Assembly (NCBI GenBank): GCA_022449455.1 | Contig: JAKUPL010000030.1 | Coordinates: 1-47,010, forward strand | Length of the DNA stretch: 47,010 nt | Direction: 5' to 3' | Origin: Alcanivorax sp. | GTDB taxonomy: Bacteria > Pseudomonadota > Gammaproteobacteria > Pseudomonadales > Alcanivoracaceae | Part shown: positions 34,254 through 42,219 of the stretch, one piece after another | How the letters are laid out: each line of letters starts with the position of its first letter | Position numbering within the stretch: the first letter of the stretch is position 1 | Program-made: the position numbers and the translations under genes | The notes under the pieces: generated by a model | Database searches by the model: none | The model's input: only the letters and a program-made list of their open reading frames with translations | What the model was told of the DNA's origin: nothing

Positions 34254-35640
34254 TTTTTCTGGCACCGACATGCGAGTCGTGGCCTGGCGTCTCACCCAGG
34301 AATGAGCGTCGAGCGAGAGCGAGGCCCTGATCCGCTTCCTTGATCAGCGCCTCGGGAACCCCGTATTCCTCGCTGAGCGCTGGCCAGCGTGTCACTGCTT
34401 CGATGACCTGGTCGATGATTCGGTCACGGGCCTGTCTTGAGACTCCCGCTCTTTTGGCGATAGCCTCCAGGTCCGCGCGGGTTATGTCGTCGGCTTTCCC
34501 ATTGATGGTCATCTGGTGCTCGCTGGTGAAGTCGCCGGTGGGATTGAAGGCAAAGGTCACGTCGTAGGCTGGAGACAGGCGCCACTGGCCAGCCTTATCC
34601 ATGAGAAAAGAGGCATTCTTGGTGTGATCGTCGCGATTCATCGCGAGAACGTTAAAAACCAGTCGCCTGAATTGCTCCTCCGCGGCCGCCCGTCCCAGCC
34701 CCAGCGTTTCCATATCAAGGAACAGTTCGTCGTAACTGACGCTGCCGGGCGTGTTGTAGTCGTAATGCCCCAGAGCGCACAAGGATTGCATGAATATCTT
34801 GTCGCCGGCCCGCTCCCCCGGCTCAGCGGGCGCGGCAACCCGGTCAAATCGCCGTGTCAGGAAGTGACGGCGTCCGTTTTCCTCCATCAGCCGGCATTCG
34901 GCCATCTCCATGCCTGCTTCCCGGGCCATCAAGTAATACACGTATTCGCGGGCGCAGTACCCCTGAGGATCGGATCCTTCCTTATCCCGGTTCTCCGTGA
35001 TGCCATCCAGCTTCAGGATCCAGTGGCCAAATCCTTCGCCAAGGTCGAGCTGCCCGGACCTGACCTCGCCGGTTTCTTCATTCCATGCGATGATGGCCTT
35101 GGCGCGGGCGCCGCCCACGGAGGTACCGACCTGAAGGATTTGCTGCATGGCCGCCTCGTCGACCTCCTCGTCGAGCCTTGCCGACGACGCCCCTCTGTCG
35201 GAGAGGACCTTGTTCGAGAGCCTGACGAGTTCCTCCACGGCGATAGGCGCGTCGGTGGCGGCCCGGGGCCCGCTGGCGGGCGTGTATTCCAGCGCCCCCA
35301 TCCCACGTCGGCCCACGTAGCATAGGCGCTCCACGGGATTGAAGCTGTTGGGCTTGCGTCCCTGGCGAGCCAGCCAGGCGTTGATGAGCTGGTTTCCGAA
35401 TCGATCCGGAAGAGAATCCGCCAGCATCCCGGGAAGCCCCTTGAAGGTCTCTTCGTTCAGGCCGGGAAAACCGTAGACTCGCGGACTTTTTGGCATCTTC
35501 AGCGGAGCCAGCTCGAAGGGGGTGTCCAGAAACTCAGGCGTATACTGGAACTCGCCCACTTTCTTCTCGGGGTTCCACGCCAACGCGCCGATCTCCATTC
35601 CCCAGAGACTGACGCCGGCGACATCCACCTCGGCCATCAT
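34222..35640 (-). CDS. hipA: HipA-type serine/threonine kinase toxin
   Basis: A 472-residue kinase toxin of the HipA family; E. coli HipA phosphorylates glutamyl-tRNA synthetase and causes persistence. Visible features are the N-terminal HipA domain (ERLCYVGRRGMGALEY), the glycine-rich ATP loop SVGGARAKAI near 190, the nucleotide-binding stretch WILKLDG, the catalytic NRDDHTKN near 350 and the metal site SPAYDVTF. GGAGG precedes the ATG pair at 35640/35637. The start overlaps the hipB stop. The last 12 or so residues (KNPAGRTRGNY) are encoded by the inverted-repeat element, so the natural C-terminus was probably changed; catalytic residues are intact. Confidence 0.93.
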   Translation of the reverse strand: MMAEVDVAGVSLWGMEIGALAWNPEKKVGEFQYTPEFLDTPFELAPLKMPKSPRVYGFPGLNEETFKGLPGMLADSLPDRFGNQLINAWLARQGRKPNSFNPVERLCYVGRRGMGALEYTPASGPRAATDAPIAVEELVRLSNKVLSDRGASSARLDEEVDEAAMQQILQVGTSVGGARAKAIIAWNEETGEVRSGQLDLGEGFGHWILKLDGITENRDKEGSDPQGYCAREYVYYLMAREAGMEMAECRLMEENGRRHFLTRRFDRVAAPAEPGERAGDKIFMQSLCALGHYDYNTPGSVSYDELFLDMETLGLGRAAAEEQFRRLVFNVLAMNRDDHTKNASFLMDKAGQWRLSPAYDVTFAFNPTGDFTSEHQMTINGKADDITRADLEAIAKRAGVSRQARDRIIDQVIEAVTRWPALSEEYGVPEALIKEADQGLALARRSFLGETPGHDSHVGARKNPAGRTRGNY

Positions 35641-36032
35641 CGATCCTCCGGCCAAACGAAGGTGCCTTCGGGGGGAGTTGGATTATTTGCCCTTGAGCGG
35701 GCGGTTTTTCCCGGGCCGTTCCCACCGGTTGGTCTAACCCGGACCCTGGCGGTCTGCCGCTTTTTCCCGCGCAGAAGATCCAGGGGCGTGGCCTCTGGCA
35801 TGCTGATCACGCTGTCCAGGTCGCCCAGCAGCCCTAGCGCGTCAGCTACTCGGAGGAACTCCGCCAGTCCGACATTGCGCCCGTTTTCAATCTTGGTGAG
35901 GGTGGTTCGAGACACCTTCGCCTTGTCCGCCAGGTCTGACTGGGTCAGCTTTTCCTGCACGCGCCGGCGTTTTAAACGAGCCCCCAGCTCTTCATGAAGG
36001 GCTTCGCCTGAGAGGTCGGTCAGCTTGGGCAT
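35637..36032 (-). CDS. hipB: HipB-type XRE antitoxin
   Basis: A 131-residue antitoxin. An XRE helix-turn-helix covers about residues 15-70: LGARLKRRRVQEKLTQSDLA, then AKVSRTTLTKIENGRNV. The C-terminal tail is rich in Arg, Gly and Pro. ATG 36032 is chosen because AAGGAG lies just upstream and residues further upstream look non-coding, although the frame is open to 36152. The stop overlaps the hipA start (ATGATG), the usual order for hipBA. Confidence 0.9.
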   Translation of the reverse strand: MPKLTDLSGEALHEELGARLKRRRVQEKLTQSDLADKAKVSRTTLTKIENGRNVGLAEFLRVADALGLLGDLDSVISMPEATPLDLLRGKKRQTARVRVRPTGGNGPGKTARSRANNPTPPEGTFVWPEDR

Positions 36033-36338
36033 GGGGTCTCCTTGGCGGGTGCGGGCTTGGGGGGGCGGCGAAGTGCTTGAGCCAGGTTGCCGTGCTCCGC
36101 CTCCATTCCATCCCCATTCAGTGTATTGGGTATCTTGGATATTACAATTCAATGAATGCGAAAGCGATCATTATGTTGATTTATGGGTTTAATGCATGCT
36201 TTTACGGTCGTAAAAAAAGCAATCCAACACAGTGGTTCCGTTCATTTTTGATTGTAAATGCCAACAATAAAAGCATATTTTGTTTTTATGACTGCTTTTG
36301 CAATCATTATGATTTACGGAGCCAGGCCCTGTGCGGCT
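36033..36338. other. AT-rich region upstream of hipBA
   Basis: About 300 bp, strongly AT-rich from about 36120 to 36320 in contrast to the surrounding GC-rich DNA. It contains a perfect inverted repeat TTTTACG-GT-CGTAAAA (36200-36215) and must carry the hipBA promoter on the minus strand. A plus-strand open frame exists but has no ribosome-binding site or family motif. The composition suggests imported DNA. Confidence 0.55.
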
Positions 36339-37439
36339 TTAGCCTGATAGGCGTGCCACCCGCTCCGCCAACGCCAGGGCGGCGGTGAGGCCGGGGGATT
36401 CGATGCCGAGCAGGTTGATCAGGCCGTCCAGGCCATGGAGGCGGTGGTCCTGGAGCAGAAAGTCCGGGTGGGGTTGGCCGTCGATCATCAGTTTGGGACG
36501 CACGCCGGCGTAGTCCGGCTGCAGGGCGCCGGCGGGGAGCGCCGGCCAGTAGCGTCGCACGGCGGTTTCGAAGGCGGCGCGGCGGGTATCGTCGAGGTGA
36601 TAGTCGGGCTGCGCCACCCATTCCACGTCCGGGCCGAAGCGGGCGCGGCCGGCCAGGTCCACGGTGAGGTGCACGCCCAGGCCGTGGGCTTCGGGCAGGG
36701 GGTAGATCAGCCGGTCCGTGGGGCTGGGGCCGGCGAGGCGGAAATAATTTCCTTTGGCGAAGCGTTGGTCCGGGCGTTGGGCGTCGGGGAAGCCCCGCAT
36801 CTTTTTCACCAGCGGCACGGCGCCCAGGCCGGCGGCGTTGATCAGTCGGTCGGCGCGCAGCGTGAACCGTTGGTCGCCGGTCTCGACGTCCAGGTCGAAG
36901 CGGCCGGGGTGGCAGTCGATATGGGTGGCCCGGTGGCGGGGGCAGAGCAGGGCGCCGTGGTCTTCCGCGTCGCGGGCCAGGGCGGCCATCAGGCCGTGGC
37001 TGTCGACGATGCCGCTGTGGGCGGAGTGCAGGGCGTCGCCGGCGCGCAGCCAGGGCTCCTCCCGGGCCAGTTGGCGGGCGCTGATCGGTGTCAGCCCGGT
37101 GGCGCCGGCGGCGCGGGCGTTATCCAGCAGTTGTCCCAGGGCGTCCCGCTGATCGTGGCCGGCCACGATCAGCTTGCCGCAGCGGCGGTGGTCGATGCCG
37201 CGGGCGGCGCAGTATTCATAAAGCAGGGCGTTGCCGCGCAGGCAGCTTTCCGCTTTGAGGGAGCCGGGCGGATAGTAGAGGCCGGCGTGGATCACCTCGC
37301 TGTTGCGCGACGACAGGTGCTCGCCGAAGCGCGCCTCGCCTTCCAGGATCACCACCGTTTCCCCGGCCCGCGCCAGAGCCCGGGCCACCGCCAGGCCCAC
37401 CACGCCGGCGCCCACCACCACGGTGCCGACGCGCTCCAT
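36339..37439 (-). CDS. lhgO: FAD-dependent oxidoreductase, L-2-hydroxyglutarate oxidase-like
   Basis: A 366-residue DAO-type flavoprotein. The N-terminus has the FAD motif VVVGAGVVGLAVARALARAG and then EHLSSRNSEVIHAGLYYPPGSLKA, a block characteristic of L-2-hydroxyglutarate dehydrogenase/oxidase proteins. The C-terminus has PDYAGVRPKL and NLLGIESPGLTAALALAERV. The likely reaction is oxidation of L-2-hydroxyglutarate to 2-oxoglutarate, passing electrons to quinone or oxygen. Other 2-hydroxy acids are possible. Its start overlaps the stop of the upstream LTA-synthase-like gene by one base, so the two are coupled. Confidence 0.82.
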   Translation of the reverse strand: MERVGTVVVGAGVVGLAVARALARAGETVVILEGEARFGEHLSSRNSEVIHAGLYYPPGSLKAESCLRGNALLYEYCAARGIDHRRCGKLIVAGHDQRDALGQLLDNARAAGATGLTPISARQLAREEPWLRAGDALHSAHSGIVDSHGLMAALARDAEDHGALLCPRHRATHIDCHPGRFDLDVETGDQRFTLRADRLINAAGLGAVPLVKKMRGFPDAQRPDQRFAKGNYFRLAGPSPTDRLIYPLPEAHGLGVHLTVDLAGRARFGPDVEWVAQPDYHLDDTRRAAFETAVRRYWPALPAGALQPDYAGVRPKLMIDGQPHPDFLLQDHRLHGLDGLINLLGIESPGLTAALALAERVARLSG

Positions 37440-39520
37440 CAGGGTTGCGCGCCGTCCGTGGTGGCCCGGCTACGGCGGTCGCGGATGGCGTTGTCGTAGA
37501 ACAGGTAGCGGGAGGTTTCGTAGAAACCGCGCGCCAGATCGAACAGAGGGTTGAAGGTGTCCGGGTCGGTTTCCGATCGGTCCTGTTCGGGGTTATCGCT
37601 GTAGAGCGTGTGCAGGCTGGCGGCTTCGCCGTCGTGGTTGAGCCGGGCCAGATGATCGGCGGTGACCGCGCCGATCTGCGGGCGGGGTCCTTCGCGCAGC
37701 ACCACGAAGGCGGTGCGGTCGCCCTCCGGGGCGGGCAGCTGGATGTCGCGGCCCAGGGTGGTGTTGTCGTAGTCCAGGCCGATCAGGCCGGCCACCGTGG
37801 GCATCACGTCGATCAGGCTCACCGCGTCGCGGATGCGGCGCGGTTCCAGCAACTTGGGGGCGTAGATCATGTGCGGCACATGGTGGCTTTCCAGGCGCAG
37901 TGCCTCCTGGAAGCGCGGCATGTGCGGCAGGGTGGTGATGCGGTTGTTGTGGTCGCCGAAGAACACGAACAGGGTGTTGTCGAAGTAGTCGCTTTGCCGG
38001 GCCAGCTCCATGAAACGGCCCACGTTGTAGTCGAGCAGGCGCACCGCGTTGTACTGGGCGGCGTTCTTGAAGCCGTTGCCGTTCAGTTGCTTCTCGCTGA
38101 GGTCGTCGCGCACCTGGAAGTCGTCGTTGTTCGGCGGAATGGTGAAGGGGCGGTGGTTGCCGGCGGTCTGGATAAACGCAAAGAACGGCTGGTCGTCGGG
38201 AATCGCGTCCAGAATGGCGTGGGATTCCTTGAACAGGGCCAGGTCGGAGATGCCCCACACGTCCACGTTGGGGCTTTGCCAGTCGCCTTCTTCGTACAGT
38301 TCCAGGCCGTCGATGCTGCGCGTCAGCAGGCCCTCCAGGTTGGCCCAGCCGGCGTTGCCGCCGACCATGTACAGCTTCCGGTAGCCGTCCAGCTGGTCGA
38401 CGATCATGCGCTGGTGGCCGATCAGCGGATTGCGGCTGGCGGTTTCTTCCGGGGCCACGTCGGGGATGCCGGTGAGAAACGCCCAGATGCTTTTCGCGGT
38501 GCCGGTGACCGGCACGTAGAAATGCTCGAAGAACCAGCCACCCTCGGCGATGCGGTCCAGATTGGGGGTCGGGTCGAACGGGGTGCCGTAGGCGCCCACC
38601 CGGCTGGCGCCCAGGGACTCCAGCATCACCACCACGATATTGGGTGGCCGGTCGGTGTCCAGGCGGTGGGGTTGCACGGTGACGTGGCGGCGGTAATTCA
38701 GGTCGCCGCGGCGGTCGGCGGGCAGCGCCAGAAAGTCCGCCATCATCGGGTAATAGCGCCGCACCGCCTCCAGGTCGTAGGGTTCGGTGTCCAGCTGGCT
38801 GGTGTCGTAGAAGAACAGCACCGGGTTGAGCCCCAGTGCCGCCACCGCCTTGTCGCCGGACACGAAGGCGTCGCTCCAGCGCAGTGGTACCGGGTTCTCC
38901 CAGTTGATGTCGGTGGCCCGACCGAGCAGCCCGAAGGCCAGCACCAGCACCACCACCACGCCGCCGGCCCACAGAGAACGGGTGCGGATCGGCGGCTTGT
39001 CGCGCAGCAGCAAGCGCGACGACAGGCGCTTGAACAGCGCGATCATCAGCGCGCTCAGGGCCAGCCAGCCCAGGGTGATCCACACCACCGGGTAGCTCTC
39101 CCAGACCATCTGCGTGGACATGCGGGTGTCCTGCAGAAAACGCAGCGCGGTGATGTTGAGCCGGTCGCCCAGATAGACGTAGTGGCCGAAATCCAGAATG
39201 TAGGTGAGCAGCAGCAACAGGGTGGCCAGGCCCAGGTAGACCAACGCCAGACCACGGGCGGCCCGGGAACGGACCAGGTTGAAGCGTGGCAGCCAGGCCA
39301 GCACCGCCAGCGGCAGCACCATCAACAGAGTCAGCCGCAGATCGAAGCGCAGCCCCACGCCCAGCGCCTGCCAGACCTGGCCGGCGGGGGCGTCCATGGT
39401 GTCGCCCACTTCGGAGAAAAACAGATAGAACGCGGCGCGCAGCAGCACCATCAGCATCAACAGCGCCGCCGCGCAGGCGGTCAGAAAGCGAAGCCGGCGG
39501 GAATGCCACCACCCCATCAT
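37439..39520 (-). CDS. LTA synthase-like membrane sulfatase/phosphotransferase
   Basis: A 693-residue inner-membrane enzyme. The N-terminal 250 residues hold about five transmembrane helices, for example FLTACAAALLMLMVLLRAAF and GLALVYLGLATLLLLLTYIL. The periplasmic sulfatase-fold domain follows, with the metal ligand Glu in VVMLESLGAS, the nucleophile region VTGTAKSIWAFLTG, His in TAGNHRPF and Asp-His in FFGDHNNR. In Gram-negative bacteria this family transfers phosphoglycerol or phosphoethanolamine to periplasmic glycans or lipids. The acceptor here is unknown. Two adjacent ATG codons (39520, 39517) are possible starts. It overlaps the LhgO-like gene by one base. Confidence 0.9.
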   Translation of the reverse strand: MMGWWHSRRLRFLTACAAALLMLMVLLRAAFYLFFSEVGDTMDAPAGQVWQALGVGLRFDLRLTLLMVLPLAVLAWLPRFNLVRSRAARGLALVYLGLATLLLLLTYILDFGHYVYLGDRLNITALRFLQDTRMSTQMVWESYPVVWITLGWLALSALMIALFKRLSSRLLLRDKPPIRTRSLWAGGVVVVLVLAFGLLGRATDINWENPVPLRWSDAFVSGDKAVAALGLNPVLFFYDTSQLDTEPYDLEAVRRYYPMMADFLALPADRRGDLNYRRHVTVQPHRLDTDRPPNIVVVMLESLGASRVGAYGTPFDPTPNLDRIAEGGWFFEHFYVPVTGTAKSIWAFLTGIPDVAPEETASRNPLIGHQRMIVDQLDGYRKLYMVGGNAGWANLEGLLTRSIDGLELYEEGDWQSPNVDVWGISDLALFKESHAILDAIPDDQPFFAFIQTAGNHRPFTIPPNNDDFQVRDDLSEKQLNGNGFKNAAQYNAVRLLDYNVGRFMELARQSDYFDNTLFVFFGDHNNRITTLPHMPRFQEALRLESHHVPHMIYAPKLLEPRRIRDAVSLIDVMPTVAGLIGLDYDNTTLGRDIQLPAPEGDRTAFVVLREGPRPQIGAVTADHLARLNHDGEAASLHTLYSDNPEQDRSETDPDTFNPLFDLARGFYETSRYLFYDNAIRDRRSRATTDGAQP

Positions 39521-39738
39521 GCGCGTGCCTCCAGAAACGATCAGGTTCGGTGTCTCGACAAGCCGCCCATGCTACCGACCGGGCCGACCGCCGTCATCGC
39601 GCCGTGCCCGGCACGGCGGCTACCGCCTACCGACCCCGTCGGGGCGGCACGGTTCCCGCGGATTTCCCTTGATGGCGCCGGGGGTGCGATCATCAGCGTT
39701 CCGAACCCATGCCGAGTCCATCCCATGCCGAGTCAACG

Positions 39739-40251
39739 ATGGTGCTGAGCGAAACCCGGGCGGATACCACGGTGATCACCCTGCGGCCCCATCTGTCCGC
39801 CGATTGGCGCCAGGTGAAGCGCTTCATGGCGCTGATCGCGGCGGTGGTGTTCGTGGTGGCCGCCGCCTGGAGCGCCGCCGGCATCTGGCTGGCGCTGCCG
39901 TTCGCCGGCTTCGAGGTGGGGTTGCTGTGCTATCTGATGCACCGGGTGTGTTTCCGGCTCAGCTATCTGTACCAGCGCATCACCATCGAGCCGGGCCGGG
40001 TGCTGATCGAGCAGGGCGTACGCGGCCCGCCGCGCCGCCGCTGGGAGCTGAGCCGCCCGGACGCCCATCTGCACGTGATCCTGCCGGCCCGCTCCGTGGA
40101 TCTGATGCGCCTGACGCTGCGCGACGACCGCACCGGTCTGGAAGTGGGCGCCTTCCTGCACGCGGACGCCCGGGAGCAGGCCCGCCGGGCGCTGCGCGAC
40201 GCCGGCCTGATGGAAACCTCGGACCGCTGGTGGCAGACCGCCCGACCTTGA
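39739..40251 (+). CDS. DUF2244 membrane protein
   Basis: A 170-residue protein with two transmembrane helices (FMALIAAVVFVVAAAWSAAG and IWLALPFAGFEVGLLCYLM) and a soluble C-terminal part containing RITIEPGRVLIEQG, typical of DUF2244. The frame is open to 39709. ATG 39739 is preferred because it places DTTVITLRPHLSADWR at the usual N-terminus; neither start has a strong ribosome-binding site. DUF2244 proteins often accompany cytochrome oxidase genes, which are not seen here. Function unknown. Confidence 0.75.
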   Translation: MVLSETRADTTVITLRPHLSADWRQVKRFMALIAAVVFVVAAAWSAAGIWLALPFAGFEVGLLCYLMHRVCFRLSYLYQRITIEPGRVLIEQGVRGPPRRRWELSRPDAHLHVILPARSVDLMRLTLRDDRTGLEVGAFLHADAREQARRALRDAGLMETSDRWWQTARP

Positions 40252-40279
40252 ACTCGCCGCTGTTAAGCAAGGAACCGTG

Positions 40280-40609
40280 ATGAAATACATCTTCGAAGTC
40301 CGCATGAAGGACGGTTACACGGTGGAGGAATACGCCGAGGCCTGGATCGAGGCCAGCCGCGTGATCCAGCAAACGCCCGGCGCCCGGGGCACCGACCTGC
40401 ACCGCAAGATTGGCGAGCCGGATACGCTGCTGGCCATCGCCCATTGGGATTCCAAGGCGCACCGGGACGCCAAGGACGACAGCCGCAGCGCCCGGGTCAA
40501 GGCGATTTTGGAAAAGCACGCGCGCACCTGTGAGATCACCCCGCTGGGCGAGTTCGAGGAGCCGGAGTGGCGGGTGCCGCCGCAACCGGGCAGTGGTAAT
40601 GAACCGTAA
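40280..40609 (+). CDS. Small dimeric alpha-beta barrel (ABM-like) protein
   Basis: A 109-residue protein. MKYIFEVRMKDGYTVEEYAE followed by IAHWDSKAHRDA resembles the antibiotic-biosynthesis-monooxygenase type of ferredoxin-like barrel, which acts as a small dimer. AAGGA lies about seven bases before ATG 40280. It overlaps the following lipoprotein gene by 11 bases and is probably co-transcribed with DUF2244 and the lipoprotein. The substrate is unknown, and no clear catalytic residue can be assigned. Confidence 0.7.
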   Translation: MKYIFEVRMKDGYTVEEYAEAWIEASRVIQQTPGARGTDLHRKIGEPDTLLAIAHWDSKAHRDAKDDSRSARVKAILEKHARTCEITPLGEFEEPEWRVPPQPGSGNEP

Positions 40610-40937
40610 GCCGCGCCGCCTGGCGGCGGCATGGGTGGTGATCGGGCTGCTGGCCGGCTGTGATTACAGCGACGCCCCCCAGGGGGCGCCGCTGCGGGCC
40701 CTGGCCGCCGAGCCGGAGAGCTACCAGGGCAGCCTGGTGGCCACCAGCGGGGTGGTGCGGGGTTTCGACGAGCCGGAGCATTACTGGATCGAGGACGAGG
40801 CCCTCAACCGGGTGGCGCTGGCGCCGAAGGAGACAGCCCGGGACCACCTGAGCCAGCGGGTCCAGGTGGTGGGTACCTTTCATTATGATGCGGGGCGTGG
40901 GCGGTGGCTGGAGGTTCGTGACCTCCAGCCGCTTTGA
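40599..40937 (+). CDS. Small putative lipoprotein with OB-fold-like domain
   Basis: A 112-residue protein starting MNRKPRRLAAAWVVIGLLAG followed by Cys: positively charged residues, a hydrophobic stretch and the lipobox LLAG-C with the lipidated Cys at 21. The mature part (SLVATSGVVRGF, then YWIEDEALNRVAL and RVQVVGTFHYD) alternates short strands like an OB-fold. The residue after Cys is Asp (CD), which in enterobacteria signals retention in the inner membrane. It starts within the end of the ABM-like gene. Function unknown. Confidence 0.75.
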   Translation: MNRKPRRLAAAWVVIGLLAGCDYSDAPQGAPLRALAAEPESYQGSLVATSGVVRGFDEPEHYWIEDEALNRVALAPKETARDHLSQRVQVVGTFHYDAGRGRWLEVRDLQPL

Positions 40938-40947
40938 TCACGGCGGG

Positions 40948-42117
40948 TCAGCCTTCCACCTTGAACGTCAGGCCGGCGTGCTCGGTGAGCCGCTTGATCA
41001 GCTTGTCGCCCATCGCCGGCGCGGTGGTCCAGATGCCGCCGCCGGTGTCGGTGGCGTCGCGCAACAGGCACAGGGCGCTCTCGCTGATCATCCGCGAGGT
41101 GGAGCCGTAGCCCGGGTCCTTGTCGCCGGACACGCTCACCGCCAGATGTTCGCCCTGGTCGTTGCCGCCCAGAAACAGCACATCGTAGAAGCCGTTTTCC
41201 CGCTCTTCCTTGCTCGGACCCTCGCCGGGTTTGGGGGCGTCCTCGCCGGCCAGGGAGCGGTCCTGGGCCACCGCCTCGGCGGTGGCCTTGCCCTTGTCGC
41301 CGTCGCCGGTGAGGATCATCTCGTCATAGGTGAAGTCCTCGCCGTAGGCGTGGCCGAGCAGAAAGTTGGAGCGGTGCACGTTGCGGGTGTTGATGGCGGC
41401 CATGATGAACGGCGCCGCCCAGGTGCCCAGGGCGTCGTCGTATTCCGGCTTCGCCGCCGGCGGCTGGGCCGGCCCGCTGAAGCCCGGGGTCAGCGCGAAC
41501 GGGTCCACCAGCAGATCGCGGATGGCCGGGTCCTTGGCCGCCGCCAGGGTGGCTTTCAGGCTGGCGGCGGTGCCGCCGGAGAAGGTGCCCTTCATCTTGC
41601 GCACCCGGCCCTTGACCCGGCTCATCGGGGTCAGGCCTTTCTCCTTCGCCTGCTGTTGCAGGAACAACACGCCCAGGTCGAAGGGGATGGAATCGAACCC
41701 GCAGGAGAACACGATGCGCGCGCCGCTCCGTTCGGCGGTGTCGCCGTAGCGGTCGATCATCTGCCGCATCCAGGCCGGCTCGCCGCACAGGTCCACGTAG
41801 TCGGTGCCGGCTTCCGCGCAGGCCTTCACCAGCGGTTCGCCGTACAGCTGGTAGGGGCCCACCGTGGTCAGCACCAGCCGGGTGCGCTCGGCCAGGGCCT
41901 GGAGGGTCTCCGGCTGGTCCGCGTCGGCGGTGACCACCGGCACGCTGTCACGGATGCCCATTTCCGCGCGCACCGCTGCCAGTTTTTCGGCGTTGCGCCC
42001 GGCCAGCGCCCAGTTCAGGTCGCCGCCGTAGGTTTGATCCAGGTATTCCGCCACCAGTCGGCCGGTGAAGCCGCTGGCGCCGTACACGATCAGATCGAAC
42101 TCTCTCCCGTTGCTCAT
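40948..42117 (-). CDS. Saccharopine dehydrogenase-like NAD(P)-binding reductase
   Basis: A 389-residue protein with N-terminal Rossmann motif LIVYGASGFTGRLVAEYLDQ and the following ALAGRNAEKLAAVRAEMG. TTVGPYQLYGEPLVKACAEAGTDYVDLCGE continues the family pattern. Relatives include the trans-acting enoyl reductase of mycobacterial lipid synthesis and eukaryotic SCCPDH, so a reductase acting on a lipid or thioester is plausible, but the substrate is unknown. No membrane helix is clear. It converges on the lipoprotein gene, with ten bases between stops. Confidence 0.88.
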   Translation of the reverse strand: MSNGREFDLIVYGASGFTGRLVAEYLDQTYGGDLNWALAGRNAEKLAAVRAEMGIRDSVPVVTADADQPETLQALAERTRLVLTTVGPYQLYGEPLVKACAEAGTDYVDLCGEPAWMRQMIDRYGDTAERSGARIVFSCGFDSIPFDLGVLFLQQQAKEKGLTPMSRVKGRVRKMKGTFSGGTAASLKATLAAAKDPAIRDLLVDPFALTPGFSGPAQPPAAKPEYDDALGTWAAPFIMAAINTRNVHRSNFLLGHAYGEDFTYDEMILTGDGDKGKATAEAVAQDRSLAGEDAPKPGEGPSKEERENGFYDVLFLGGNDQGEHLAVSVSGDKDPGYGSTSRMISESALCLLRDATDTGGGIWTTAPAMGDKLIKRLTEHAGLTFKVEG

Positions 42118-42219
42118 GATCGGCTGTCCGTTTCGTAATGAGTGTGGCCGCCACTATAGCCCCCCGGCGGGGGCCCCGTGCAGGGGCGGGAACGGCCTTT
42201 TGATGGCGAGGAAGGTCGT

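Noticed and set aside
36077-36388. 103-aa plus-strand ORF in the AT-rich region before hipBA
   Set aside because: It has no ribosome-binding site, is rich in Cys, Phe and Asn as random AT-rich DNA would be, and runs into the antisense of the LhgO-like gene.
37445-39748. 767-aa plus-strand ORF opposite the LTA-synthase-like gene
   Set aside because: It is antisense and low in complexity; the minus strand has clear membrane helices and metal-site motifs.
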